Source of the DNA: Deltaproteobacteria bacterium IMCC39524
GTDB taxonomy: Bacteria; Desulfobacterota; Desulfuromonadia; Desulfuromonadales; BM103
Reading direction: 5' to 3'
Assembly (NCBI GenBank): GCA_029667085.1
Contig: JARUHJ010000001.1
Coordinates: 124,001-188,000 of the forward strand
Length of the DNA: 64,000 nt
The translations under genes were made by a program, and so were the position numbers. How positions within the stretch are numbered: the stretch's first letter is position 1; every line of letters starts with the position of its first letter. This document shows, piece by piece, positions 32,044 through 41,100 of this stretch. Below the pieces are notes generated by a model, which ran no database searches, had not been told where the DNA came from, and saw only the letters and a list, made by a program, of their open reading frames with translations.

Positions 32044-33507
32044 TTGTCACGTTTTAAAGGTAAATTATTTAGAGGGGCTATGGTGCTCTCCGGCACACAA
32101 GCTGTCGGTCAGGTTTGTTCTCTTGGTCGTAACATCATTGTGGCTCGTTTGATTAGCCCCGCTGATTTCGGCGTCGCTGCTATTTTTCTGATGACGGTCA
32201 ATCTAATGGATATGATCAGTAATATGTCCCTCGATCGATTATTGGTTCAGGCTGAGGATGGTGATGAAGAGGCCTTTCAGCAGACAGCACAAGGTTTGAA
32301 TTTGGTTCGTGGTGCAATAAGTGCCTTAATCATTGTACTCCTCGCTATCCCTTTGTCATCCTTATTTAATATTCCAGAAGCAGTCTCCGCATTTGTTGTT
32401 TTAGGAATCGTTCCATTACTGATCGGACTCTCTCATCTTGATCCGAAACGTTTGGAACGTCACATGAAATATTGGCCAAATGCTTCTGTGGAAGTTTCAT
32501 CTCAAGCTATTTTGCTCGTGGCTGCTTGGCCTTTGGCGAGCTATTTCTGCGATTACCGGGCAATGCTGTGGCTTCTTGTTTTGCGTAGCTTTGTTTTGTT
32601 GGCAGGTTCACATTTTGTAGCAAAACGAGTTTTCAGGATTGGATGGCGAAAAGATTATCTGCAAAGGTTTTTTCACTTCGGTTGGCCTTTGTTGTTGAAT
32701 GGAATGTTGCTTTTCTTGGTTCTGCAAGGTGATCGTTTTCTTCTGGGTTCTGCGCAAAAGCTGTTCGGTTCAAATTATGATATGGCCGATGTTGGAGTTT
32801 ACTCTGCTGCATTTCTACTGGCAATGGTGCCTGGCCAAATGTTAGCACGTGTAGGAATATCACTATTCCTTCCAAGTTTATCGAGGGAACAAGACAACCC
32901 AGATACTTTTAACCATCAATACCGAAGATATCTTGCTAGCTATGTTTTGTTAGGGGTTGTATTTGGAGCTGGGTTTATCTTGTGTGGCGAGCAGTCGGTT
33001 GATCTTATTTATGGAAATGAGTATGCTGCGGCGGGCTCTCTGGTGGGGTGGCTTGGTATAATGTGGGTTGTCAGGATATTGCGCGTTGTCCCAACATTAG
33101 TCTCCATGGCAAAAGGACAAACAAAAAACCTTCTGCCGAGTAATGTTTTCCGTACGCTAGCTCTTATTCCCATTCTAGTTCTTGTTGCACAAGAAGCCGA
33201 TCTGGCATGGATTGCTATTTCTGGTATAGCGGGTGAATTGGTGGCTTTGGTAATTATGGTACGTATGAATCGTATTGCCTTCCCATTGTGTCGACTAATA
33301 AGTATAGATTTGCTCAGTCTCTCTGCAGCAGCATTAGTCTTGACCCTCTTTTTTTCAATGTCAGCACTTTTGCCTTTAACAGGAGTTCATAGTTTACTCT
33401 CTGGGCTATTAGTCTCATTTATACTTGCTTTAGTGAGTGGATATATAATCCAGAAGTTTATGGGTGTCACTTTTGTTATGTTTAGTAGAGTTTCTTCCGG
33501 TAATTAG
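32044..33507 (+). CDS. Oligosaccharide flippase family protein (Wzx-like)
   Basis: 487 residues from TTG 32044. It has about 12-14 hydrophobic segments. The N-terminal pattern LSGTQAVGQVCSLGRNIIVARLISPADFGVAAI is that of the MviN/Wzx (MOP) superfamily, polysaccharide synthase branch. It should flip undecaprenyl-linked repeat units across the inner membrane. It sits between the pyruvyltransferase and acetyltransferase genes with gaps of 2 and 8 bases. Confidence 0.9.
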   Translation: MSRFKGKLFRGAMVLSGTQAVGQVCSLGRNIIVARLISPADFGVAAIFLMTVNLMDMISNMSLDRLLVQAEDGDEEAFQQTAQGLNLVRGAISALIIVLLAIPLSSLFNIPEAVSAFVVLGIVPLLIGLSHLDPKRLERHMKYWPNASVEVSSQAILLVAAWPLASYFCDYRAMLWLLVLRSFVLLAGSHFVAKRVFRIGWRKDYLQRFFHFGWPLLLNGMLLFLVLQGDRFLLGSAQKLFGSNYDMADVGVYSAAFLLAMVPGQMLARVGISLFLPSLSREQDNPDTFNHQYRRYLASYVLLGVVFGAGFILCGEQSVDLIYGNEYAAAGSLVGWLGIMWVVRILRVVPTLVSMAKGQTKNLLPSNVFRTLALIPILVLVAQEADLAWIAISGIAGELVALVIMVRMNRIAFPLCRLISIDLLSLSAAALVLTLFFSMSALLPLTGVHSLLSGLLVSFILALVSGYIIQKFMGVTFVMFSRVSSGN

Positions 33508-33515
33508 AGGGTGAT

Positions 33516-34172
33516 ATGAAACGCTCAAATTTATCAAATGTGTTTTTCCAGTTATATAAATTCAGACGATTTAGAAAGTTTGTCCTCAAGTTTGTGAAGC
33601 GGGCTGAAGGCAGAGATTTTTATTCTGCAACCTTGCGCGACATTTTCAGACATTATCATGGCGTAGAGGTTGATCTTTACAGTTACGGGGAATGTTTTAA
33701 CCCGGGGGCATGGCCATCCGGTGTAGTCGTCGGACGTTATGTATCTATCGCGAAAGATGTTTCTGTTTATGTTCGCAATCACCCCATGGAAAGATTATCT
33801 TTACATCCCTTTTTCTACAATCGTCATCTTGGATTTGTCAAAGATGACACGATAGCATCAGGTGCCCTTACGATTGGTGCTGACGCCTGGATTGGGGATC
33901 GGGCCATTATCTTGCCTGGTTGTAGTACTATCGGCGTAGGAGCCGTTGTTGGAGCAGGCGCCGTGGTAACGAAGGATGTTCCCGATTTTGCAATAGTTGT
34001 CGGAAATCCTGCCAAGATTCTGAAATATCGTTTCGATGAAGATGTGCAAAAAGCTATTTTGGAAAGTAAATGGTGGGAGAAATCGATTAACGAGATTGCT
34101 CCACATATTGAACAAATGCTTCTAGATGTGACCTCTAGCCTATCTAACCATCCTCTACTTATTAAGAACTGA
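33516..34172 (+). CDS. CatB-related O-acetyltransferase (left-handed beta-helix)
   Basis: 218 residues with GAGGGTG before the ATG. Hexapeptide-repeat acetyltransferase: GVVVGRYVSIAKDVSVYVRN, NHPMERLSLHPFFYN (the family's catalytic His region), GADAWIGDRAIILPGCSTIG, VGAGAVVTKDVPDFAIVVGNPAK. It probably acetylates a sugar residue of the repeat unit in the cytosol, using acetyl-CoA. It lies 8 bases after the flippase and 5 bases before the FrhB-like gene. Confidence 0.92.
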   Translation: MKRSNLSNVFFQLYKFRRFRKFVLKFVKRAEGRDFYSATLRDIFRHYHGVEVDLYSYGECFNPGAWPSGVVVGRYVSIAKDVSVYVRNHPMERLSLHPFFYNRHLGFVKDDTIASGALTIGADAWIGDRAIILPGCSTIGVGAVVGAGAVVTKDVPDFAIVVGNPAKILKYRFDEDVQKAILESKWWEKSINEIAPHIEQMLLDVTSSLSNHPLLIKN

Positions 34173-34177
34173 TCTCT

Positions 34178-35458
34178 ATGAGTTTGCGAAAGATAAAAAG
34201 TTTTCAGGCCGTCGCTGAATACCAACTTTGTTGTGGCTGCGGTGTTTGCGGGTATTTAAACCCATCTAAGTATAAGATCCAGGATGTGCCTAGATTTGGT
34301 AAACGACCTGTTGTTAATCCAGGATTAGAGGGCAATGATGATACCTTGGAGGCTATTTGTCCAGGGACTTCTGTTTGCCACGAACAATCTTCATTGAATC
34401 AAGCTGATTTGATAGAGGAGCTAAAGGCAGGGTGGGGGCCTATCTTAGAAATTTGGGAAGTCTCTTCGACTGACCCGGAAATTCGTTTCAAAGGGTCAAG
34501 TGGTGGAGCTATTAGTGCTCTGGCACTCTACTGCCTTGAACGGGAGGGAATGTCTGGGGCTTTGCAAGTAACATCTGATTCTGAAAAGCCATATTTGAAT
34601 AGAAATGTTCTAAGCCGTTCACGCGAAGAAATTCTTGCCGCAGTTGGGTCCAGATACTCTCCAGCAAGCCCATGTGAAGACTTGGGTTTGATCGAAAATG
34701 CCAAAAGTCCTTGCGTTTTCATAGGAAAGCCATGTGACGTTCTTGGGGCCAATAATGCTGCAAAGCTAAAGCCAGAATTGGAAGAAAAATTAGGGCTAAC
34801 GATCGCCTGCTTTTGTGCAGGAACTCCTTCTACAGAAGGTACCTTACAGATGCTCAGTAAAATGGGCGTGAAAAACCCCGCAACAATAAGATCTTTAAAA
34901 TATCGTGGCCACGGTTGGCCTGGTCGGGCTTCTGTTGAGTATGACGATGGACAAACGGTAAAACTCTCTGAGTTGACTTATGAAGAGGCATGGGGCGACC
35001 TGTTGCAGAAACACAGGCAATGGCGTTGTTATATTTGTCCAGATCATACTGGAGAGTTTGCAGATATTGCTGTGGGTGACCCTTGGTATCGGGAGATAAG
35101 ACAAGGTGAAGAGGGCATCTCTTTAGTGTTGGCACGGAGTCAGAAGGGGGCTGACATTATTCAAAAGGCGATAGCTGAAGGGTATCTAAATGCAGAAAAA
35201 GTGGCCTATTCCATCCTGCCTGCTTCTCAGCCAAACCTTTTAAATGCAAGAGGATCTTTGTGGGGCAGACTTATTTCGTTGAAGCTTATGGGCGCCCCTT
35301 GTCCAATTTATATAAATGTTCCTTTGTTTCCATTCTGGTTGTCTGAATTGGATTTAGTAGAAAAAGCAAAGTCTATCTTGAGTACCATCAAAAGGGTTTT
35401 TACCAAAGACCTGTTAAAGCGTCACCAACCACTCGACGGGCCGAAAGGTAATTCATGA
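34178..35458 (+). CDS. Coenzyme F420 hydrogenase/dehydrogenase beta subunit-like protein
   Basis: 426 residues. The N-terminus has a ferredoxin-like cysteine set (CCGCGVCGY near residue 20) and a further CPGTSVC near residue 62. The FrhB domain follows, with GSSGGAISALALYCLE, VGSRYSPASPCEDLG, FIGKPCDVLG and CFCAGTPSTEGTLQML. In exopolysaccharide loci such FrhB-like proteins are often found beside pyruvyltransferases; their redox role is unclear, and they do not imply F420 use. It overlaps the polymerase gene by an ATGA. Confidence 0.88.
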   Translation: MSLRKIKSFQAVAEYQLCCGCGVCGYLNPSKYKIQDVPRFGKRPVVNPGLEGNDDTLEAICPGTSVCHEQSSLNQADLIEELKAGWGPILEIWEVSSTDPEIRFKGSSGGAISALALYCLEREGMSGALQVTSDSEKPYLNRNVLSRSREEILAAVGSRYSPASPCEDLGLIENAKSPCVFIGKPCDVLGANNAAKLKPELEEKLGLTIACFCAGTPSTEGTLQMLSKMGVKNPATIRSLKYRGHGWPGRASVEYDDGQTVKLSELTYEEAWGDLLQKHRQWRCYICPDHTGEFADIAVGDPWYREIRQGEEGISLVLARSQKGADIIQKAIAEGYLNAEKVAYSILPASQPNLLNARGSLWGRLISLKLMGAPCPIYINVPLFPFWLSELDLVEKAKSILSTIKRVFTKDLLKRHQPLDGPKGNS

Positions 35459-36753
35459 GAGACGAGAGCCTTTTTGTTAAAGACTTTCATGGGCAAACGA
35501 CCATTCATGAATTAGGATTGTCGCTACTCATAGTGCTCGGTGTAGCAATGCTTTTTTTGAAGCGCAGATCAGCCATTATACCTATTTTGATTATGGCTTG
35601 CTTTGTTGCGCCGGGACAAAGGATTGTTGTTTTTAGCTTAGATTTCAACCTGATCCGTGTGCTGATACTTATTGGTTTGGTTAGGGTGGTTTTTTTTGGT
35701 GAGGCTAAGTTCTTTTCATGGTGTCTTCTCGACAAAACGGTCCTTGCTTGGGGCCTCAGCGGTTTAGTTGCATATGTTGCCCTAAGAGGTTCAACTGGAG
35801 CATTTATTTATAAAATGGGCTCTTTGTTTGACAGCATGGGAGCATATTTTTTGTTCCGATGTTTGGTCCGAGACATTGACGACCTGAAGCATTTATTGAC
35901 GGCCCTCGTTTACCTGAGTATCCCTGTAAGTATTTTTCTTTTCTTTGAAAAGTTAACTGGTAGAAATGTCTTTTCAGTTTTTGGTGGTGTTCCTGAGTAT
36001 ACTGCAATACGTTATGAAAAACTTCGTGCACAGGGTGCATTTGCTCACCCAATTATCGCGGGCTGCTTCTGGGTGACTCAACTTCCATTGTTTATTGCCC
36101 TTTGGTGGCAAGGGGTAAAACCATGGCTCGTTCTCTCCGGATGTACTGCTTCACTTGTTATCGTCATTGCTTGTGCGTCAAGTACTCCGATTGCAGGGGT
36201 TGGTGCAGTTATTGTAGGATTTAGTTTTTTTACTTTTAGGAGGCATTTGCCTGCCTTTCGATGGTGTGTTTTGTCTGTATTGGTGTTGCTACATTTTGTT
36301 ATGGAGGCTCCTGTTTGGCACCTTATTTCACGAATTGACCTTGTCGGTGGTTCTACCGGTTGGCATCGGTCGTACTTGATTGAGCAAACTATTTACCGCT
36401 TCAAGGAGTGGTGGCTGTTCGGAACTCTTTCGACTGGGCATTGGGGTTGGGATATGTTTGATACGGCAAATATGTATGTAAATGAAGCTGTTCGAGGTGG
36501 TTTTGCCACCCTCGTTCTATTTATTGCAATTCTTGTTCTGGCATTTCAGGGTGTCGGTCGTTTGCTTGTGAAATATGAGGGTGACAATAAAAATACTATT
36601 TTTATGTGGGCGATGGGGGTTGCTCTCTTTGCTCATTGTACAGTTTTTATAGCTGTTTCATATTTTGGCCAAATATTTGTTGTTTGGTATTTGCTGTTGG
36701 CTTCTATTGGCAGCCTCACTTCAACAAACGATAAACATTTAAAATGCCAGTAA
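35455..36753 (+). CDS. O-antigen polymerase/ligase-like membrane protein (Wzy-like)
   Basis: 432 residues, starting in an ATGA overlap with the previous gene. About ten to twelve hydrophobic segments with a large loop before GGSTGWHRSYLIEQTIYRFKEW, the region where Wzy_C/O-antigen ligase proteins carry conserved residues (RSYLI and later GLSTGHWGWD-like pattern). It is the best candidate in this block for a repeat-unit polymerase. A second member of the superfamily is at 55476, so the locus has two such proteins. Confidence 0.8.
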   Translation: MRDESLFVKDFHGQTTIHELGLSLLIVLGVAMLFLKRRSAIIPILIMACFVAPGQRIVVFSLDFNLIRVLILIGLVRVVFFGEAKFFSWCLLDKTVLAWGLSGLVAYVALRGSTGAFIYKMGSLFDSMGAYFLFRCLVRDIDDLKHLLTALVYLSIPVSIFLFFEKLTGRNVFSVFGGVPEYTAIRYEKLRAQGAFAHPIIAGCFWVTQLPLFIALWWQGVKPWLVLSGCTASLVIVIACASSTPIAGVGAVIVGFSFFTFRRHLPAFRWCVLSVLVLLHFVMEAPVWHLISRIDLVGGSTGWHRSYLIEQTIYRFKEWWLFGTLSTGHWGWDMFDTANMYVNEAVRGGFATLVLFIAILVLAFQGVGRLLVKYEGDNKNTIFMWAMGVALFAHCTVFIAVSYFGQIFVVWYLLLASIGSLTSTNDKHLKCQ

Positions 36754-36813
36754 ACAACTCTTGTAATATAAAAGCTTGTTCTTGTTTCTTTTAACCGTTT
36801 ATCGTTGGGAATT

Positions 36814-37638
36814 ATGTCAGCATTTATTGAAGAAAATCTACAGCGTGTTTCGAATAAAACTACTAAATTGATAGGATCACTTTGGGGAGAGAAATTCCCT
36901 TTTTGGTATGTCTGCGAATACCCTAAGAGTGGTGGAACATGGCTCGGACAAATTCTAAGTGATTATTTGCGTTTGCCTTTTATAGGCCATGCGACAATCT
37001 TTCCGATAGGTATGTCTAGTGTGATTCATAACCATTGGGGGTTTAATCGAAAACTTAAACGTTGCTTTTACCTCTATAGGGATGGGCGGGATGTTATGGT
37101 ATCACTTTATTTTCATAGAATGCGGGCAATTAAAACTGAATATGATAAGCCCTTTAACCGTGCGATGGAAAAACGGTACAAACAGTTGTATGGTGTCGGT
37201 TTTGATCCTGATGACATTGTTTCAAACTTGCCAATCTTTATTCAAAGTGAGTTTCAATACCCTCGGATGGCAAGGCTTAATTGGAGAGATCATGTGAATG
37301 CATGGAGAGCAGGAGATGGGGATAAAGTAGTTCTTCTCTCTTATGAGGAAATGCACAATGATCCAGCCTCTACTCTTTTAAGGTGTCTTGCTAGTTTTTC
37401 TGAGAACCAAGTTGACCAAAGTGCACTTGACGAGGCTATTACTCGCAACAGTTTTCAAGCCAAGACCAAAAGGGCAAGAGGTGAAGAGGATCGGAATTCT
37501 TTTGTACGCAAGGGAATTGTTGGTGATTGGAAAAACCACTTTAATCGAGAATCTGCTGAAGTTTTTGATGAACTGGCAGGGCCTTTATTGCTAGACCTTG
37601 GCTATGAGAAGAACCGCTCTTGGGTAGGTACGGTTTAA
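36814..37638 (+). CDS. PAPS-dependent sulfotransferase
   Basis: 274 residues from ATG 36814; an in-frame TTG at 36805 adds three residues. The 5'-phosphosulfate-binding motif is EYPKSGGTWLGQILSDYL, and the 3'-phosphate-binding motif is LYRDGRDVMVSLYFHRM. Later WRDHVNAWRAGDGDKVVLLSYEEM and the end FVRKGIVGDWKNHF match the Sulfotransfer_1 fold completely. It transfers sulfate from PAPS to an acceptor; in this place the acceptor is probably a sugar of the EPS. PAPS-making genes lie 12 kb upstream in the same locus. Confidence 0.93.
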   Translation: MSAFIEENLQRVSNKTTKLIGSLWGEKFPFWYVCEYPKSGGTWLGQILSDYLRLPFIGHATIFPIGMSSVIHNHWGFNRKLKRCFYLYRDGRDVMVSLYFHRMRAIKTEYDKPFNRAMEKRYKQLYGVGFDPDDIVSNLPIFIQSEFQYPRMARLNWRDHVNAWRAGDGDKVVLLSYEEMHNDPASTLLRCLASFSENQVDQSALDEAITRNSFQAKTKRARGEEDRNSFVRKGIVGDWKNHFNRESAEVFDELAGPLLLDLGYEKNRSWVGTV

Positions 37639-37662
37639 ACAACTGTTTTTTGGGGTTATGTT

Positions 37663-38595
37663 TTGCTTGAAGTAAGTATTGTAATAGTAAACTACAATAC
37701 CAGAGAAATGACTCTGGAATGTTTGAACTCCGTGTTTGATCAGACTCGATCAGTGAAATTTGAAATTATTGTTGTAGACAATAACTCAAACGATGGATCA
37801 TTCGCGGCCATTAAGAAAAATTATTCTACTGTGCATCTTGTGGAGTCTAAAGAAAATCTTGGGTTTGCACGCGCAAATAATTTAGCTTCAAAATATGCAA
37901 CGGGAAAATATTTATTATTATTAAACCCTGACACAGTAATTCTTGATGGTGCTATAGAAAAGCTTGTTACATTCGCCGAGTCTAATGGAGGTGAAAGTAT
38001 CTATGGAGGACGCACCCTTAACGGAAAACGCGAAATAGAAAAATCCTCTTGTTGGGGTAGACCAACACCTTGGAGTTTTTTTTGCTATGGGGTGGGGCTC
38101 ACTTCGGTCTTTCGTGATTCAGCTCTTTTCAATCCCGAGGCTTATGGAAATTGGCAAAGAGATACTGTTAGAAATGTAGATATTGTTTCGGGTTGTTTTC
38201 TGCTTATTAGGAAGTCAATGTGGGATGGCTTGGGAGGGTTTGACCCGAAATTTTTTATGTATGGTGAAGAAGCAGACCTTTGCATGAGAGCCAAAAATAT
38301 TGGGGTGCAGCCTATCATATGTCCAAGGGCTACAATTGTTCACTATGGCGGGGCTTCTGAAAAAGTGAGAGCTGACATGATGGTGCGGCTTTTTAAGGGA
38401 AAAATTTCGCTTATTCAAAGGCATTGGCTTGGCGGGTGGGTTCCTTTTGGAGTGTTTATGTATATGTATGGAACTCTATTGAGATATTGTCTTTGTTCTA
38501 TTATGTCGTGGCTCAGCAAAAACAATGCTGCGTCAGTGGCTTGTTGGAAGGAAATATGGCAACGCCGCGATGAATGGAAGAATGGCTACCAATGA
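37663..38595 (+). CDS. Glycosyltransferase family 2 (rhamnosyltransferase-like)
   Basis: 310 residues from TTG 37663. GT-A fold with SIVIVNYNTREMTLECLNSV, VVDNNSNDGS, ENLGFARANNLASK, LLLNPDTVI (metal-binding site) and GGFDPKFFMYGEEADLC, matching the WcaA/rhamnosyltransferase (WbbL) branch. It probably adds a deoxyhexose from dTDP- or GDP-linked donors made in this locus. Its stop overlaps the start of the next glycosyltransferase (ATGA). Confidence 0.92.
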   Translation: MLEVSIVIVNYNTREMTLECLNSVFDQTRSVKFEIIVVDNNSNDGSFAAIKKNYSTVHLVESKENLGFARANNLASKYATGKYLLLLNPDTVILDGAIEKLVTFAESNGGESIYGGRTLNGKREIEKSSCWGRPTPWSFFCYGVGLTSVFRDSALFNPEAYGNWQRDTVRNVDIVSGCFLLIRKSMWDGLGGFDPKFFMYGEEADLCMRAKNIGVQPIICPRATIVHYGGASEKVRADMMVRLFKGKISLIQRHWLGGWVPFGVFMYMYGTLLRYCLCSIMSWLSKNNAASVACWKEIWQRRDEWKNGYQ

Positions 38596-39431
38596 TATCA
38601 GTAATAATACCTGCTTATAATGAAGGTCGCGTAATTGGACCAAGCCTTGATTTACTCGTTTCAAGGGAAACATCTGCTGAAATTGAGATCATAGTGGTGT
38701 GTAACGGATGCACAGACTTGACGGTTGAAATTGTTAAGTCTTACATGCCTATGATCAAGTGTATTGTGACAGAAAAGGCTTCAAAGTCTCACGCTTTAAA
38801 CCTTGGAGATGCTGCCGCGAAAGGTTTCCCAAGGTTTTATCTTGACGCTGATGTCTTAATGTCCAAAGACGATGTTCTTGCCGTTGCTTATGAATTGCAA
38901 AAATCAAATGCACTAGTAGGTTCACCGATTGCAGAGACGAATATGGAAAGCTCTAGTTGGTTAGTGCGTTCTTATTACAAGGTGTGGCTGCAGTTACCTT
39001 ATGTTGTTGAAGGTATGGTTGGCACTGGAGTGTATGTCCTTACGCAAGAGGGAAGAGGTAAGTTTAGTGATTTTCCTGACTTGATTGCTGATGATGGCTA
39101 TATTCGGGCGCTTTTTAAAGCTGACGAGAGACTTAATGTTGACAGGTCATCTGTTGAAGTTAAGGCGCCACATGATTTTCGTAGCCTTGTAATGGTTAAT
39201 GCTAGGGTTCGACTAGGCCGTTACGAGTTGGCGATGAAGTTTCCTGAACTCATAGGGAACGAGACAAAGGATTACTCTGCTGCGATTAGGTCGCTTTTGA
39301 TTAGTCCTTCAAATTGGTTGAATGCCTTAGTCTATTTGTTTGGAAATCTTGTGGCGAGATTCCTAGCAAACAAACAACTAAAGAAAAATGATTTTTCAGT
39401 ATGGTTACGTGATGAGTCAAGCCGAATCTAA
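38592..39431 (+). CDS. Glycosyltransferase family 2
   Basis: 279 residues; I chose the ATG at 38592 in the ATGA overlap because the GT2 domain starts immediately (MISVIIPAYNEGRVIGPSLD). Further motifs: IIVVCNGCTD, KSHALNLGDAAAKGFPRFYLDADV (the DxD metal site) and ADDGYIRALFKADE. The C-terminal region is short of a second membrane anchor. Donor and acceptor are unknown. It is part of the tightly packed transferase block. Confidence 0.9.
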   Translation: MISVIIPAYNEGRVIGPSLDLLVSRETSAEIEIIVVCNGCTDLTVEIVKSYMPMIKCIVTEKASKSHALNLGDAAAKGFPRFYLDADVLMSKDDVLAVAYELQKSNALVGSPIAETNMESSSWLVRSYYKVWLQLPYVVEGMVGTGVYVLTQEGRGKFSDFPDLIADDGYIRALFKADERLNVDRSSVEVKAPHDFRSLVMVNARVRLGRYELAMKFPELIGNETKDYSAAIRSLLISPSNWLNALVYLFGNLVARFLANKQLKKNDFSVWLRDESSRI

Positions 39432-39449
39432 TGATTGGATTTTCTGGGG

Positions 39450-39902
39450 ATGAATAATGCAAAAAGAATTATGTTGGTTTCCTCTTCTGGAGGTCATTGG
39501 CTAGAGATGATGTGTCTCTTATCTGCCTTTGACGGGTTTGAGAAGATTTTCGTAACTACTGACTCGGGCTACAAAGGCCAAGTTGAAGGAGCTTTCTTCA
39601 CCGTGCCTGATGCTTCTATGTGGAACAAGTTCCGTCTAGTTCATATGGCTATGAAGGTGTTGTATGTGATTCTCAGAACTCGCCCGGATGTTATTATCTC
39701 GACAGGTGCCGCTCCAGGGTTTTTTGCCTTGTTCTTTGGAAAGAAGCTCGGTCTTAAAACAATTTGGGTAGACAGTATTGCGAATGCGGAGAAACTATCG
39801 TTGTCAGGCTCTAAAGTTGGGGTTTATGCTGATTTGTGGTTGACGCAATGGGAACATTTGTCTCGTGCTGAGGGCCCTTTTTTTGAGGGGGCAGTCCTTT
39901 GA
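39450..39902 (+). CDS. PssD/Alg14-like UDP-sugar transferase subunit
   Basis: 150 residues. Alg14/PssD/EpsE-like start RIMLVSSSGGHWLEMMCLLS and membrane-associated helix MAMKVLYVILRTRPDVIISTGAAPG. In this family the two halves of a GT28-type transferase are separate proteins: the Alg14-like subunit anchors the complex at the membrane, and the Alg13-like subunit carries the donor site. The next gene overlaps by 4 bases and is the partner. Confidence 0.92.
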   Translation: MNNAKRIMLVSSSGGHWLEMMCLLSAFDGFEKIFVTTDSGYKGQVEGAFFTVPDASMWNKFRLVHMAMKVLYVILRTRPDVIISTGAAPGFFALFFGKKLGLKTIWVDSIANAEKLSLSGSKVGVYADLWLTQWEHLSRAEGPFFEGAVL

Positions 39903-40381
39903 TCTTTGTTACTGTGGGTACTCAATTGCCATTCGATAGACTTATCCGCGCCGTTGACGAATGGTCAGGTAAAAATCCTGAGCAAAAAGTCTATGCACAA
40001 ATAAGTGACGGTAAATATCAACCAAATAATTTTCCTGCGACAAAGTTTCTTACCCCTGACAAATATCGGAAGATAATGCTTGAGACAAAGATACTTGTTG
40101 CACATGCTGGTACCGGCAGCATCTTAACAGCAATTGAATATGGTCTTCCAGTTATTTTGATGCCAAGAAAGGCATCATTAGGTGAACATAGAAATGAACA
40201 TCAATTAGCAACTGCTGAGAATTTTAAAGGTTTGAAAAATGTGTATGTTGCGATAAATGAAAGCGAGCTAGATAAAATACTCAGTGATGTGATGTTGAAG
40301 GTGGGTGTGGGGCTAGAATCTAAAAAAACAATAGCTTCTGACCGGCTCATATCTGTTTTGAGTGATTTTGTGAATCAGTAG
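39899..40381 (+). CDS. PssE/Alg13-like glycosyltransferase subunit (GT28 C-terminal)
   Basis: 160 residues from TTG 39899, overlapping the previous stop. It begins IFVTVGTQLPFDRLIRAVDE and has the donor-binding region VAHAGTGSILTAIEYGLPVI, LMPRKASLGEHRNEHQLATAE, the GT28 C-terminal signature. With the PssD-like protein it forms a cytosolic transferase, typically using UDP-glucuronate or UDP-GlcNAc. It is the last intact gene before a decayed SGNH gene. Confidence 0.93.
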   Translation: MIFVTVGTQLPFDRLIRAVDEWSGKNPEQKVYAQISDGKYQPNNFPATKFLTPDKYRKIMLETKILVAHAGTGSILTAIEYGLPVILMPRKASLGEHRNEHQLATAENFKGLKNVYVAINESELDKILSDVMLKVGVGLESKKTIASDRLISVLSDFVNQ

Positions 40382-40384
40382 ATT

Positions 40385-41096
40385 ATGTCGAAAAACATTT
40401 TTTACTTTCTAGGCTTTTTTTGCCTAGTTTCAATAGCTGTAGTCTTTGCGATTGTTGAGAACTATAAAACGTACAGAATTCAGAGATTAAATCCTCCGTA
40501 TAAGTGCATGCTGAAAAAAGCGTAGTACCGAATGACTTGTTGCTTTTCGGAGACTCTCGTATAGCCAAATGGCAAGTTGGTTTCTTTAACTCAATTGGTA
40601 AGGTCGTCAATGTTGGAATCAATGGAGATGTGACACCCAGTATGCTGTGGCGCTTGGAAAATGATGTGCTAAAAATGAAGCCCAAAAGGGTTGTTATTTC
40701 CGCAGGCATCAATGACATTATCGCTGGTTCAATGATGGATAATGAAGAAAGCCGACAACGGAATGTTCGGCACGTTATTGCCAGTTTATCTGAGATAGTT
40801 AAGCAGTTAAAAACATCCCGTGTTCAAGTTTCATTCCGATGATTAGTCCCCTCTATAACTCCTGATCAGAGAAGACAATTTGTTTGGGGCCTTGGTATAG
40901 ACGAGGATGTTGATACAGTAAACGAGACTATTTTGCGGTCGCTGGTGAAAGGGTTAATGTCATCGATACGATGAAGGTGTTTCAGTCTTATGGGGAAGGC
41001 TGGCTTGACACTGTTCGACTTGACACGCTGCAATATTCACCTGTAGCTTACGAACTTCTTTCGAAGGAAATATTGGCTGTCATGGGGGAGAAATAA
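40385..41096 (+). pseudogene. SGNH/GDSL hydrolase pseudogene with frameshifts
   Basis: ATG 40385 opens a signal-anchor-like start (FYFLGFFCLVSIAVVFAIVE) that stops at about 40528 after CTGAAAAAAGCG. The +1-shifted frame from 40504 continues with LLLFGDSRIAKWQVGF (the SGNH block I) and AGINDIIAGS (block III), then stops at 40842. Later frames carry DTVNETILRSLVKG and, at the end, DTMKVFQSYGEGWLDTVRLD, YSPVAYELL. Together they make one SGNH hydrolase of about 235 residues broken by at least three lesions. It precedes an intact MBOAT/SGNH pair. Confidence 0.8.
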
Positions 41097-41100
41097 GTCA

